Part shown: positions 7,824-14,154 of the stretch, one piece after another
Layout of the letters: the number at the start of each line of letters is the position of its first letter
How positions within the stretch are numbered: position 1 is the stretch's first letter
Source of the DNA: an uncultured Rubrobacteraceae bacterium
Lineage (GTDB): Bacteria > Actinomycetota > Rubrobacteria > Rubrobacterales > Rubrobacteraceae
Direction: 5' to 3'
Assembly (NCBI GenBank): GCA_902805985.1
Contig: CADCUW010000357.1
Location: 1-14,512 of the forward strand
Length of the DNA stretch: 14,512 bases
Made by a program: the position numbers and the translations under genes
The notes under the pieces: generated by a model
What the model was told of the DNA's origin: nothing
What the model saw: the letters and a program-made list of their open reading frames with translations, nothing else
The model's database searches: none

Positions 7824-8522
7824 GTGGGGAGAGAAGAGCAGGGCTACCTCTTCGAGCAGTTCAGGGTCGAGCGGGGCTGCCTGGGCTACCTCGTCGCCGA
7901 CCGGGAGACGCGGCAGGCGGCCCTCGTGGACCCTGAGGTAGAGATGGTCGAGGCTATGCTCGACTCCGTCTTCGAGCACGGCCTCAAGGCCGTCTACGTC
8001 ATCGACACCCACACCCACGCGGACCACTTCTCCGGGGCGCGCGAGGTCAGGGAGAAGACCATCGCGAAGCTCGTCATGCACAGGGAGGCCCCCGCGAGTC
8101 GCGTGGACGTCAGGGTCGAGGACGGGGACCGGCTGCAAGTCGGGGGGCTGCCGGTGAAGTTCCTCCACACGCCGGGGCACGCCAAGGACCTCGTCTCCGT
8201 GTTGCTGCCGGGTAGGATACTCTCGGCCGACGCGCTGCTCATAGGGTCCTGCGGCCGGACCGACCTGCCGAACGGCAACGCGGTCAGGGCGTACCACACC
8301 CTCTACCACACCTACAGGGCGCTGCCGGACGAGTTGCTGGTCTTTCCCGGCCACGACTACGAGGGCAGGGAGCATTCGGTGCTCGGGGAGGAGAAGGCGT
8401 CAAACCCGAAGATGAACTTTGTAGGCGAGGAGGAGTTCGTGCGCTACATGGAGCGGGAGAACCCGGAGACGCTGACGCCCGTCTACCAGCTCGCGGACGC
8501 GCTCAAGGCGAACATGGCTTGA
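7824..8522 (+). CDS. Persulfide dioxygenase-like metallo-beta-lactamase-fold protein (ETHE1 type)
   Basis: A 232-residue MBL-fold hydrolase-like protein. HTHADH (63-68), the TPGH histidine (119), D136 and H177 in FPGHDYEG are present. By comparison with ETHE1, the single iron would be held by H63, H119 and D136. The string DALLIGSCGRTDLPNGNA (136-153) is the hallmark of ETHE1/Blh persulfide dioxygenases, which oxidise glutathione persulfide (or another thiol persulfide) to sulfite; glyoxalase II enzymes lack it. The GTG start at 7824 has GGAGGAGG six bases upstream; a longer frame starting at 7683 has no ribosome-binding site and a non-homologous N-terminus. It is divergent from the TauE/SafE exporter, so sulfite made here could be exported. 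No rhodanese domain is fused. Confidence 0.88.
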   Translation: MGREEQGYLFEQFRVERGCLGYLVADRETRQAALVDPEVEMVEAMLDSVFEHGLKAVYVIDTHTHADHFSGAREVREKTIAKLVMHREAPASRVDVRVEDGDRLQVGGLPVKFLHTPGHAKDLVSVLLPGRILSADALLIGSCGRTDLPNGNAVRAYHTLYHTYRALPDELLVFPGHDYEGREHSVLGEEKASNPKMNFVGEEEFVRYMERENPETLTPVYQLADALKANMA

Positions 8523-8598
8523 AGGTTCTAGGCTCGAGGAGAGGGAAGTCGGGACCCCGCCCAGAGCCCGTGACCTAGAGCCTAGAACCTCAAAACCT
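8523..8598. repeat. Imperfect inverted repeat between persulfide dioxygenase and carbonic anhydrase genes
   Basis: AGGTTCTAGGCTC (8523-8535) is perfectly inverted as GAGCCTAGAACCT (8578-8590). The stem extends three more pairs past one mismatch to 8539/8574, with about 34 unpaired bases in the middle. The right arm runs into CAAAACCT, making an 18-base segment (8581-8598) that matches 2106-2123 at 17 positions. It could end the dioxygenase transcript or be one member of a dispersed intergenic repeat. Confidence 0.55.
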
Positions 8599-8617
8599 TC
8601 AAAGAAAGGAGCGGTGC

Positions 8618-9115
8618 ATGAGCGTTACGGACGATTTGTTGAGGAACAATGAGGAGTACGCCAGGGGTTTCGACAAGGAGGATCTGCCGTTGCCACCGGC
8701 GAAGGGGGTTGCGGTGGTCGCGTGCATGGACGCGCGGCTCGACGTACACGGGATGCTCGGGCTGGAGCTCGGGGACGCGCACGTCATCCGGAACGCCGGC
8801 GGGGTCATAACGGACGACGAGATCCGGTCGCTGCTTATCTCCCAGCGCCTGCTCGGGACGACGGAGATCATCCTGATCCACCACACCGGCTGCGGGATGC
8901 TGACCTTCTCCGACGAGGAGGTGGCGGAAGGGATAGAGGCCGACACCGGTGTCAGGCCGCCCTTCGCCCTCGAAGCTTTCCCCGACCTCGAAGAGAACGT
9001 CCGCGAGTCCATCGAGAGGATAAAGACCAGCCCGTTCATCCCCAACAAGGACGCCGTGCGCGGCTTCGTCTACGAGGTGGAGACGGGCCGCCTGAGGGAG
9101 GTACCCGCGGCTTGA
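8618..9115 (+). CDS. Beta-carbonic anhydrase, Rv1284-like
   Basis: A 165-residue beta-class carbonic anhydrase for CO2/bicarbonate interconversion. Zinc ligands are C36, H89 and C92 (VACMDARLD and HHTGCG), with the Asp-Arg pair D38/R40 of the active site. Strings such as HVIRNAGGVITDDEIRSLLISQRLLGT and HHTGCGMLTF are close to M. tuberculosis Rv1284. The ATG at 8618 follows AAAGGAG with seven bases of spacing. The stop codon TGA (9113-9115) overlaps the TTG start of the sulfotransferase/ATP sulfurylase fusion, so the two are translationally coupled. In M. tuberculosis Rv1284 also sits directly before the sulfate-activation genes cysD and cysNC, so this pairing is conserved although the type of ATP sulfurylase differs. 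Why sulfate activation needs a carbonic anhydrase is not evident here. Confidence 0.95.
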   Translation: MSVTDDLLRNNEEYARGFDKEDLPLPPAKGVAVVACMDARLDVHGMLGLELGDAHVIRNAGGVITDDEIRSLLISQRLLGTTEIILIHHTGCGMLTFSDEEVAEGIEADTGVRPPFALEAFPDLEENVRESIERIKTSPFIPNKDAVRGFVYEVETGRLREVPAA

Positions 9116-11046
9116 ACAAAGACCGGCCGATAGCGCTCTGGGCGGTGCCCCGCTCCATCTCGACCGCCTTCGAGCGGGTCTTTGTCGAGCGCGACGACTT
9201 CGAGGTCCTCCACGAGCCCTTCTCCAACGCCTACTACTACGGCGCCGACCGCCTGAGCGGGCGCTTCGCCGACGCCGAGCCGAAACCGGGTTACTCCTTC
9301 GACGAGGTCCTCGCGGACGTGCTCGCGCCCCGCGAGAAGCGCGTCTTCGTCAAGGACATGGCCTACCAGGCCAAGGGGGTCCTCGGCCCCGGGTTCGCCT
9401 CACGGTTCGTCAACACGTTCATCGTGCGGGACCCGAAGTACGTGCTCGTCTCCCTCTACAAGATGTGGCCGGACTTCACCTTCGAGGAGACGGGCTACGA
9501 GGACCTCCACAGGCTCTTCCGGTACGCGACCGAGGGTGGAGGCGAGGACGTCGCGGTCGTGGACGCCATGACGTTCTCGGAGAACCCGGAGGGCGTGCTC
9601 GCCGCCTACTGCGAGCACCTGGAGATCCCGTTCCGGTCCGGCTCGCTCTCGTGGGAGTCGCGCGACGTCGAGCACTGGGACAGCTGGGAGGGCTGGCACG
9701 ACGCCGCCGAGAAGAGCACCGGCATCAAGCCGGCGACCCGCCGAGACCCCGAGCTCCCCGCGGAGCTCGAAGAGGTCTACGAGCGGTGCCTCCCCTACTA
9801 CTACGAGCTCGCCGCCCACGCCATCCACGCCACGTCGCGCCCGGCCGAAGCACCCCGGCCGATAGAGGTCGGCAAGGCACCCGGCGACGGCCCCATCGAG
9901 CCCCACGGCGGCCGTCTGGTCGACCGGGTGGTGCGGGCCGAGGAGCGCCAGGAGCGTCTGCGGGAGGCGGCCGAGATGCCGCAGGTGGCGTTGGGCGCGC
10001 GCACGCTCTCCAACCTGGAGATGATCTCGACGGGCGTCTTCAGCCCCCTCGAGGGCTTTATGGACCGCGAGACGTACGAGTCCGTGGTTGAGGACATGCG
10101 CCTCCCGAACGGTCTCGTCTGGACCCTGCCGGTCACGTTGCCGGTTGACGAAGCGCGGGCGGGAGAGCTTACGGAGGGCTCGGAGATAGCCCTCGTCGAC
10201 GGCGCCGGCGAGCCGGTCGCCACCATGCGCCTGCGAGATCGCTACCGTTACAACAGGGAGCGCGAGGCCGCCCTCGTCTACAGGACGACGGACCGGGAAC
10301 ACCCCGGCGTCGCCGCGATCTACCGCAGGGAGGACGTCCTGCTCGGCGGGGAGGTCACCCTGCTCCGGCCCCCCGACCCCGGCCCCTTCCCCCGCCACTA
10401 CTACACTCCGCGCGAGCTGAGGGCCGTCTTCCGCGAGAAAGGCTGGCGGCGCGTCGTCGGCTTCCAGACCCGCAGGCCCATCCACCGCGCGCTCGAGCAC
10501 ATCCAGAAGAGCGCGCTCGAGACCGTGGACGGCCTCCTCCTGAACCCCATCGTCGGAGAGACGGACTACGACGACGTCCCGGCCGACGTCAGGATGCGCT
10601 CGTACGAGACGAGCCTGAGCAGGTACTTCCCGACGGATCGCACCATGCTCGCGGTCTTTCCGGCGGCGATGCGCTACGCGGGCCCGAGGGAGGCGGTCTT
10701 CCACGCCCTCTGCCGCAAGAACTACGGCTGCACCCACTTTATAGTCGGCCGCGACCACGCCGGCGTCGGCTCCTTCTACGGCACATACGACGCCCAGCAC
10801 ATCTTCGACGAGTTCGAGCCGGGCGAGCTCGGCATAACGCCGCTCTTCTTCGAGCACGCCTTTTTCTGCCGGGAGTGCTACGGCATGGTCTCATCCAAGA
10901 CCTGCCCCCACGACCCGTCCTCCCACGTCTTTATCTCCGACGCCAGGCTGCAGGAGATGCTCGAACGCGGCGAGTACCCCCCGCCCGAGTTCTCCCGCCC
11001 CGAGGTCGTCGAGGTTCTAATTGAAGGAATGCAACGGGGTTCGTGA
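9112..11046 (+). CDS. Fusion protein: N-terminal PAPS-type sulfotransferase plus C-terminal ATP sulfurylase domain
   Basis: A 644-residue protein. The TTG start at 9112 overlaps the carbonic anhydrase stop and has GAGGGAGG ten bases upstream. Residues 1-240 resemble a sulfotransferase: ALWAVPRSISTAFERVF (8-24) as the 5'-phosphosulfate loop and FIVRDPKYVLVSLYKM (103-118) as the 3'-phosphate-binding region of PAPS enzymes. A proline-rich linker (243-262) leads to an ATP sulfurylase (Sat) from about 263, with the PUA-like part first, then FPAAMRYAGPREAVFHAL, GRDHAG (546-551), a probable zinc site (C586, C589, C598 and a nearby His), and PPPEFSRPEVVEVLIEG at the end. The nucleotide-binding motif is altered: QTRR (452-455) for QTRN, and HRAL (458-461) for HxxH. 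Domain identities are secure; Sat activity is doubtful. If active it would make APS from ATP and sulfate, with an APS kinase encoded at the right edge. Confidence 0.88.
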   Translation: MNKDRPIALWAVPRSISTAFERVFVERDDFEVLHEPFSNAYYYGADRLSGRFADAEPKPGYSFDEVLADVLAPREKRVFVKDMAYQAKGVLGPGFASRFVNTFIVRDPKYVLVSLYKMWPDFTFEETGYEDLHRLFRYATEGGGEDVAVVDAMTFSENPEGVLAAYCEHLEIPFRSGSLSWESRDVEHWDSWEGWHDAAEKSTGIKPATRRDPELPAELEEVYERCLPYYYELAAHAIHATSRPAEAPRPIEVGKAPGDGPIEPHGGRLVDRVVRAEERQERLREAAEMPQVALGARTLSNLEMISTGVFSPLEGFMDRETYESVVEDMRLPNGLVWTLPVTLPVDEARAGELTEGSEIALVDGAGEPVATMRLRDRYRYNREREAALVYRTTDREHPGVAAIYRREDVLLGGEVTLLRPPDPGPFPRHYYTPRELRAVFREKGWRRVVGFQTRRPIHRALEHIQKSALETVDGLLLNPIVGETDYDDVPADVRMRSYETSLSRYFPTDRTMLAVFPAAMRYAGPREAVFHALCRKNYGCTHFIVGRDHAGVGSFYGTYDAQHIFDEFEPGELGITPLFFEHAFFCRECYGMVSSKTCPHDPSSHVFISDARLQEMLERGEYPPPEFSRPEVVEVLIEGMQRGS

Positions 11047-11054
11047 CAGAAGCC

Positions 11055-11087
11055 GAGGGGCCGTTAGCAGGAGGCTAACGGCCCCTC
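11055..11087. terminator. Strong 14-bp hairpin between convergent genes
   Basis: GAGGGGCCGTTAGC (55-68 past 11000) pairs perfectly with GCTAACGGCCCCTC (11074-11087) around a 5-base loop, 8 bases after the fusion gene's stop. It lies between that gene and the convergent minus-strand membrane protein gene, so it probably serves as a terminator, possibly for both. No long U-tract follows (only CTT). The remaining 110 bases to 11201 hold nothing I can recognise. Confidence 0.75.
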
Positions 11088-11201
11088 CTTAGGACGGCGG
11101 AGGGGTCGCGGCGGACCGTAGTCGGCGACAAGGTCCTCGAAACGGTTTGCGGGACACGCAGCTGAGGACCCCGGCCGGAAGCTAGAACGGGGCGTCGCCG
11201 G

Positions 11202-11525
11202 TTAGGGCAGAAGGGAGGCAGGGCCGTTCGTCGCGAGGTTCACGACCAGGATCACGCCGACGATTAGCAACATGAAGTAGCAGCCGGCATCGAGAACGTT
11301 TCGGGTGCCGACGATGGCGGCGAGGGCCAGCCAGGCCCCCACGACGGCGCACAGGAACACCACAGGGGCCCCCACGACTACCGAGAACGCAACGGCCAGG
11401 AGCAGCCCTGCGAGGACGCCCGACTCGACGGCGGACCGGAGCCTCTGGCCCCCACGGGACGCTCCTTTGCGCCCGGACCCGGGGCGTGCCCCGGTGGTTT
11501 GCTCTCTACCGAGAAGGGACCTCAT
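11202..11525 (-). CDS. Small membrane protein of unknown function
   Basis: I do not recognise this 107-residue protein. The first 33 residues are basic and polar (GREQTTGARPGSGRKGASRGG), followed by hydrophobic stretches at about 35-73 (enough for two membrane passes, VLAGLLLAVAFSVVVGAPVV and onward) and at about 80-99 (CYFMLLIVGVILVV). The ATG at 11525 overlaps the stop of the upstream 53-residue reading frame as ATGA, so both are probably translated together. It is convergent with the sulfotransferase/ATP sulfurylase gene, separated by a hairpin, and its promoter region carries the motif shared with tauE and cysC. That suggests a role linked to sulfur metabolism, but nothing in the protein shows it. 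Confidence 0.7.
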   Translation of the reverse strand: MRSLLGREQTTGARPGSGRKGASRGGQRLRSAVESGVLAGLLLAVAFSVVVGAPVVFLCAVVGAWLALAAIVGTRNVLDAGCYFMLLIVGVILVVNLATNGPASLLP

Positions 11526-11683
11526 GCCCCTCCGGGTTCGACGTCGGTCACGTCCCCGGTATCGGCGGCCGCCGACGGCTGACCTTCCACCCCGGCGGCG
11601 CGGGGGTCATACCAGGTGTCAAGGCCCTGGCTGCCGGCGCGGTCCCAGAGCTCGTACCAGAGATCCAACTCCCACTTCACCAC
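11522..11683 (-). CDS. Small 53-residue protein coupled to the membrane protein gene
   Basis: This short frame begins with GTG at 11683, preceded by GGAGG with exactly 6 bases of spacing, and ends in TGA overlapping the next gene's ATG by four bases (ATGA). The product starts VVKWELDLWYELWDRAGSQG and continues LDTWYDPRAAG; its first half is rich in Trp, Tyr and acidic residues and its second half (31-53) is acidic and low in complexity. It has no membrane segment or signal peptide. I know no family for it. The good ribosome-binding site, the coupling and the promoter motif about 30 bases upstream argue that it is real. A second GTG directly follows and could also be the start. Confidence 0.6.
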   Translation of the reverse strand: MVKWELDLWYELWDRAGSQGLDTWYDPRAAGVEGQPSAAADTGDVTDVEPGGA

Positions 11684-11706
11684 ACCCGACCTCCATCTTT
11701 TACCTG

Positions 11707-11762
11707 TTTGTCTACTACCTTACTTAATAATATAGGGTAAGCCGTTGGAACGGCGCCGTCAA
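11707..11762 (-). promoter_or_regulatory. Promoter and GTAGACAAA operator-like site of the small membrane operon
   Basis: In the minus direction there is a -35-like TTGACG (11762-11757). TACCCT (11739-11734) follows at 18 bases and TATATT (11734-11729) lies just after it. AGTAGACAAA then reads at 11716-11707. The motif begins 13 bases downstream of TATATT, the same spacing as between TATAAT and the downstream copy at tauE. It sits about 25 bases before the GTG at 11683. Confidence 0.5.
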
Positions 11763-11802
11763 GAGCCCGGCGGGGCAATCTCCGATTAAGTCGGTTTATT
11801 TA

Positions 11803-11822
11803 GTAGGCAAAGTGTATATACT
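11803..11822 (+). promoter_or_regulatory. Predicted -10 of the Stf0 gene with a near-match to the shared motif
   Basis: GTAGGCAAA (11803-11811) differs from GTAGACAAA by one base and lies just upstream of TATACT (11817-11822), about 57 bases before the Stf0 ATG. This mirrors the upstream copy next to TATAAT at tauE. No clear -35 is visible. The 195-base gap 11684-11878 thus holds divergent control regions and no further gene. Confidence 0.45.
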
Positions 11823-11878
11823 GCGCGGCTGCGGAAAGATGTTCGCTGGCATGAAGAACCGAGCAGATAGGAGGCGGG

Positions 11879-12778
11879 ATGGAGAACGCGCGCGCCCCCC
11901 GGGAGAACGATCCGGTGCTGTCGTACTTGATCTGCGCGACGCCGCGCAGCGGGAGCACGCTGCTCTGCGACGCGCTGGGACGGACCGGGATCGCCGGCAG
12001 GCCGGCGGAGCACTTCGAGGTGTTGCTGGAGACGGGCAGACCTCGGCAGCCGCGGGACTATTTCCAGCGCTCCAACGACCCAGCGGTGTGGGCGCTGCTC
12101 GATGACCCAGAGTTTCAGGACGTGCTCGGCGAGTACGGGGGGCGGTACGCCGACCGTGGGGCGTGGTACGACCCCGCGTGGCGTCCGCCGGACTTTCCCG
12201 AGCTCGTCTCGAGGGCGTACGAGAGGGGCACGACGCCCAACGGGGTGCTCGGGACCAAGATCATGTGGGCCTACTTCAGGGACTTCGTCAGGCTGGCGCG
12301 CAGGACAAGCGGGCGGTGGGACGTGCCGCCGTGCGACGTGCCGGGCTCCGTGCTCCCCAACCTCCAGAGGTTCGTCTGGATCCGGCGCAGGGACACAACC
12401 CGCCAGGCGGTCTCTCTATGGAAGGCGCTCCAGACCCAGCAGTGGCGCCGCGACTCGGACGACGACATGGACAGCAAGGGCTTGCGCTTCAGCTTCCCGG
12501 CCGTGGACCACCTGAAGAGGCGCATCGACGAGCACAACGAGGCGTGGCAGGACTTTTTCGACGGCTGCGGGGTGGAGCCGCTCAAGGTGGTCTACGAGGA
12601 TCTCGTCGAGGACTACGAGGGGACCGTGTTCCGGCTGCTGGGCGGCATAGGGATGGACCTACCCGAGGGGTTCACCGTCGAGGCGCCGGGGATGAAGCGC
12701 CAGGCCGACGATCTCTCCGAGGAGTGGGTCAATCTGTATAGTGAGCAGAAGTTCGCTTCGACGGCCGGAGAAAGGTAG
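11879..12778 (+). CDS. Stf0-family sulfotransferase (trehalose 2-sulfotransferase type)
   Basis: A 299-residue PAPS-dependent sulfotransferase. SYLICATPRSGSTLLCDAL (15-33) holds the 5'-phosphosulfate loop TPRSGSTLL, and FVWIRRRDTTRQAVS (165-179) holds the 3'-phosphate-binding region. GRPAEHFE (40-47) aligns with the region of mycobacterial Stf0 containing its catalytic base, so E44 is the likely base. PNGVLGTKIMW (120-130) and LQTQQWR (184-190) are also Stf0 hallmarks. Mycobacterial Stf0 sulfates trehalose at the 2 position for sulfolipid synthesis; the acceptor here could be trehalose or another sugar. The ATG at 11879 follows AGGAGG with four bases of spacing. The sulfatase gene begins three bases after its stop, so the two are one operon. 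Confidence 0.9.
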   Translation: MENARAPRENDPVLSYLICATPRSGSTLLCDALGRTGIAGRPAEHFEVLLETGRPRQPRDYFQRSNDPAVWALLDDPEFQDVLGEYGGRYADRGAWYDPAWRPPDFPELVSRAYERGTTPNGVLGTKIMWAYFRDFVRLARRTSGRWDVPPCDVPGSVLPNLQRFVWIRRRDTTRQAVSLWKALQTQQWRRDSDDDMDSKGLRFSFPAVDHLKRRIDEHNEAWQDFFDGCGVEPLKVVYEDLVEDYEGTVFRLLGGIGMDLPEGFTVEAPGMKRQADDLSEEWVNLYSEQKFASTAGER

Positions 12779-12781
12779 AGC

Positions 12782-14089
12782 GTGCCGGATTATCCGAACA
12801 TCCTGTACATCCACTCCCACGACACGGGGCGTTGGGTCAGGCCGTACGGCCACTCCGTCAGGACGCCCAACATCCAGCGCCTCGCCGAGGAGGGCGTGCT
12901 CTTCCGCCAGGCCTTCTGCGCGGCACCCACGTGCTCGGGCAGCAGGGCGTGCCTGCTGACGGGCCAGTACGCCCACTCGAACGGCATGGTCGGGCTCGCC
13001 CACAGGGGGTTCGAGCTCAACGACTACCGCCAGCACATCGTGCACATGCTGCGCGAGAACGGGTACTGGTCGGCGCTTATCGGGGAGCAGCACATAAGCA
13101 AGAAGCCGGACGTAATCGGCTACGACGAGGTCTTCAAGATCCCATCCACCCGCACCGACGACGTCGTCCCCGTCACCCTCGACCTGCTCGAAAAGACGGG
13201 CGACCGTCCCTTCTTCCTCTCCGTCGGCTTCTTCGAGACCCACCGCGAGTTCTTCCGGCCCTCCTCCCCTAAGAAGGCCAACTACGTAATACCTCCCCCG
13301 AACCTGCCCGATACGCCGGAGACGCGACTGGACATGGCCGCCTTCCAGGAGAGCGCCCGTTCGCTGGACCGCGGGGTCGGGGCCGTGCTCGACGCCCTCG
13401 ACGCCGAGGGACTCGCGGAGAACACGCTCGTCATCTGCACCACCGACCACGGCCTGGCCTTTCCTGGCGCAAAGGCGACCCTCCACGACCGGGGGCTCGG
13501 GGTCATGCTCATCCTGCGCGGCCCCGGGGGGTTCGCCGGGGGCAGGGCCGTCGACGCCCTCGTCTCGCACATAGACATCTTCCCCACCCTTTGCGACCTG
13601 ATCGGTGCGGAGCGTCCCTCGTTCCTTCAGGGAGAGTCGCTTCTCCCGCTCGCCAACGAGGAGTCGGAAGAGGTGCGAGAGGCGATCTTCGCCGAGAAGA
13701 CCTACCACGTCGCCTACGAGCCGGAGCGGTGCGTCCGCACGCGCCGCCACAAATACATCCGCCGCTTCGACGACGAGCACCCCACCCCCGTCCTCGCCAA
13801 CATCGACGACGGGCCGAGCAAGGACCTCGTCCTCTCCAACGGTCTCGCAGAGCGGCCCATCCCCGAAGAGCGCCTCTTCGACCTTCTCTACGACCCGAAC
13901 GAGGCGCACAACCTCGCGAACGACCCCGCTTACGGGGACGTGCTCCAGGAGATGCGCGGCCGGCTACAGAGGTGGATGGAGGAGACGGACGACCCGCTCC
14001 TCAGGGGCCCTGTCCCGGCGCCGGTAGGGGCGGAGATCAACACCAGGGACCAGCTCTCCCCGAACGACCCGCCCGTCACCGTGACCTAG
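12782..14089 (+). CDS. Type I (formylglycine) sulfatase, N-sulfoglucosamine sulfohydrolase-like
   Basis: A 435-residue alkaline-phosphatase-superfamily sulfatase that hydrolyses sulfate esters or sulfamates. PNILYIHSHDTGRWV (5-19) holds part of the metal site, with H13-D14 in place of the common DD pair. APTCSGSRACLLTG (48-61) carries C51, the residue converted to formylglycine, within CSGSR rather than the canonical CxPSR. CTTDHGLAFPGAKATLHDRG supplies the second metal-binding Asp-His and a Lys. No signal peptide is visible, so the enzyme is probably cytoplasmic. The GTG at 12782 follows GGAGAAAGG. It is coupled to the Stf0 gene, giving a sulfotransferase/sulfatase pair that could add and remove the same group. 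A formylglycine-generating enzyme is not in this window. The natural substrate is unknown. Confidence 0.88.
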   Translation: MPDYPNILYIHSHDTGRWVRPYGHSVRTPNIQRLAEEGVLFRQAFCAAPTCSGSRACLLTGQYAHSNGMVGLAHRGFELNDYRQHIVHMLRENGYWSALIGEQHISKKPDVIGYDEVFKIPSTRTDDVVPVTLDLLEKTGDRPFFLSVGFFETHREFFRPSSPKKANYVIPPPNLPDTPETRLDMAAFQESARSLDRGVGAVLDALDAEGLAENTLVICTTDHGLAFPGAKATLHDRGLGVMLILRGPGGFAGGRAVDALVSHIDIFPTLCDLIGAERPSFLQGESLLPLANEESEEVREAIFAEKTYHVAYEPERCVRTRRHKYIRRFDDEHPTPVLANIDDGPSKDLVLSNGLAERPIPEERLFDLLYDPNEAHNLANDPAYGDVLQEMRGRLQRWMEETDDPLLRGPVPAPVGAEINTRDQLSPNDPPVTVT

Positions 14090-14117
14090 CCCGTACCTTC
14101 ACCCGGTGAGGCTGGAC

Positions 14118-14146
14118 TTGACGATGGCCGGGGCGCTGGGTAGAGT
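14118..14146 (+). promoter_or_regulatory. cysC: Predicted sigma70-type promoter of cysC
   Basis: TTGACG (14118-14123) and TAGAGT (14141-14146) are separated by exactly 17 bases. They match the -35 at five of six and the -10 at four of six positions. Transcription would begin near 14153, giving a leader of about 125 bases. It lies shortly after the sulfatase stop at 14089. Confidence 0.6.
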
Positions 14147-14154
14147 TGCGCGAA

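Noticed and set aside
8722..9111. N-terminal extension of the sulfotransferase/Sat frame by 130 residues
   Set aside because: It overlaps the carbonic anhydrase in another frame, reads as Arg/Gly-rich text without homology, and the TTG at 9112 has a good ribosome-binding site and begins the conserved domain.
9112..9834. N-terminal domain of the fusion as an aminotransferase
   Set aside because: Such proteins are sometimes labelled aminotransferase-like, but the PRSISTAF and RDPKYVLVS strings fit PAPS-sulfotransferases and no PLP-lysine motif is visible.
9400..10857. Long minus-strand frame of 485 codons
   Set aside because: It is antisense to the sulfotransferase/Sat fusion, whose motifs are clear; the shadow has none.
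12659..13909. Minus-strand frame of 416 codons
   Set aside because: It is antisense to the Stf0 end and the sulfatase and shows no domain of its own.
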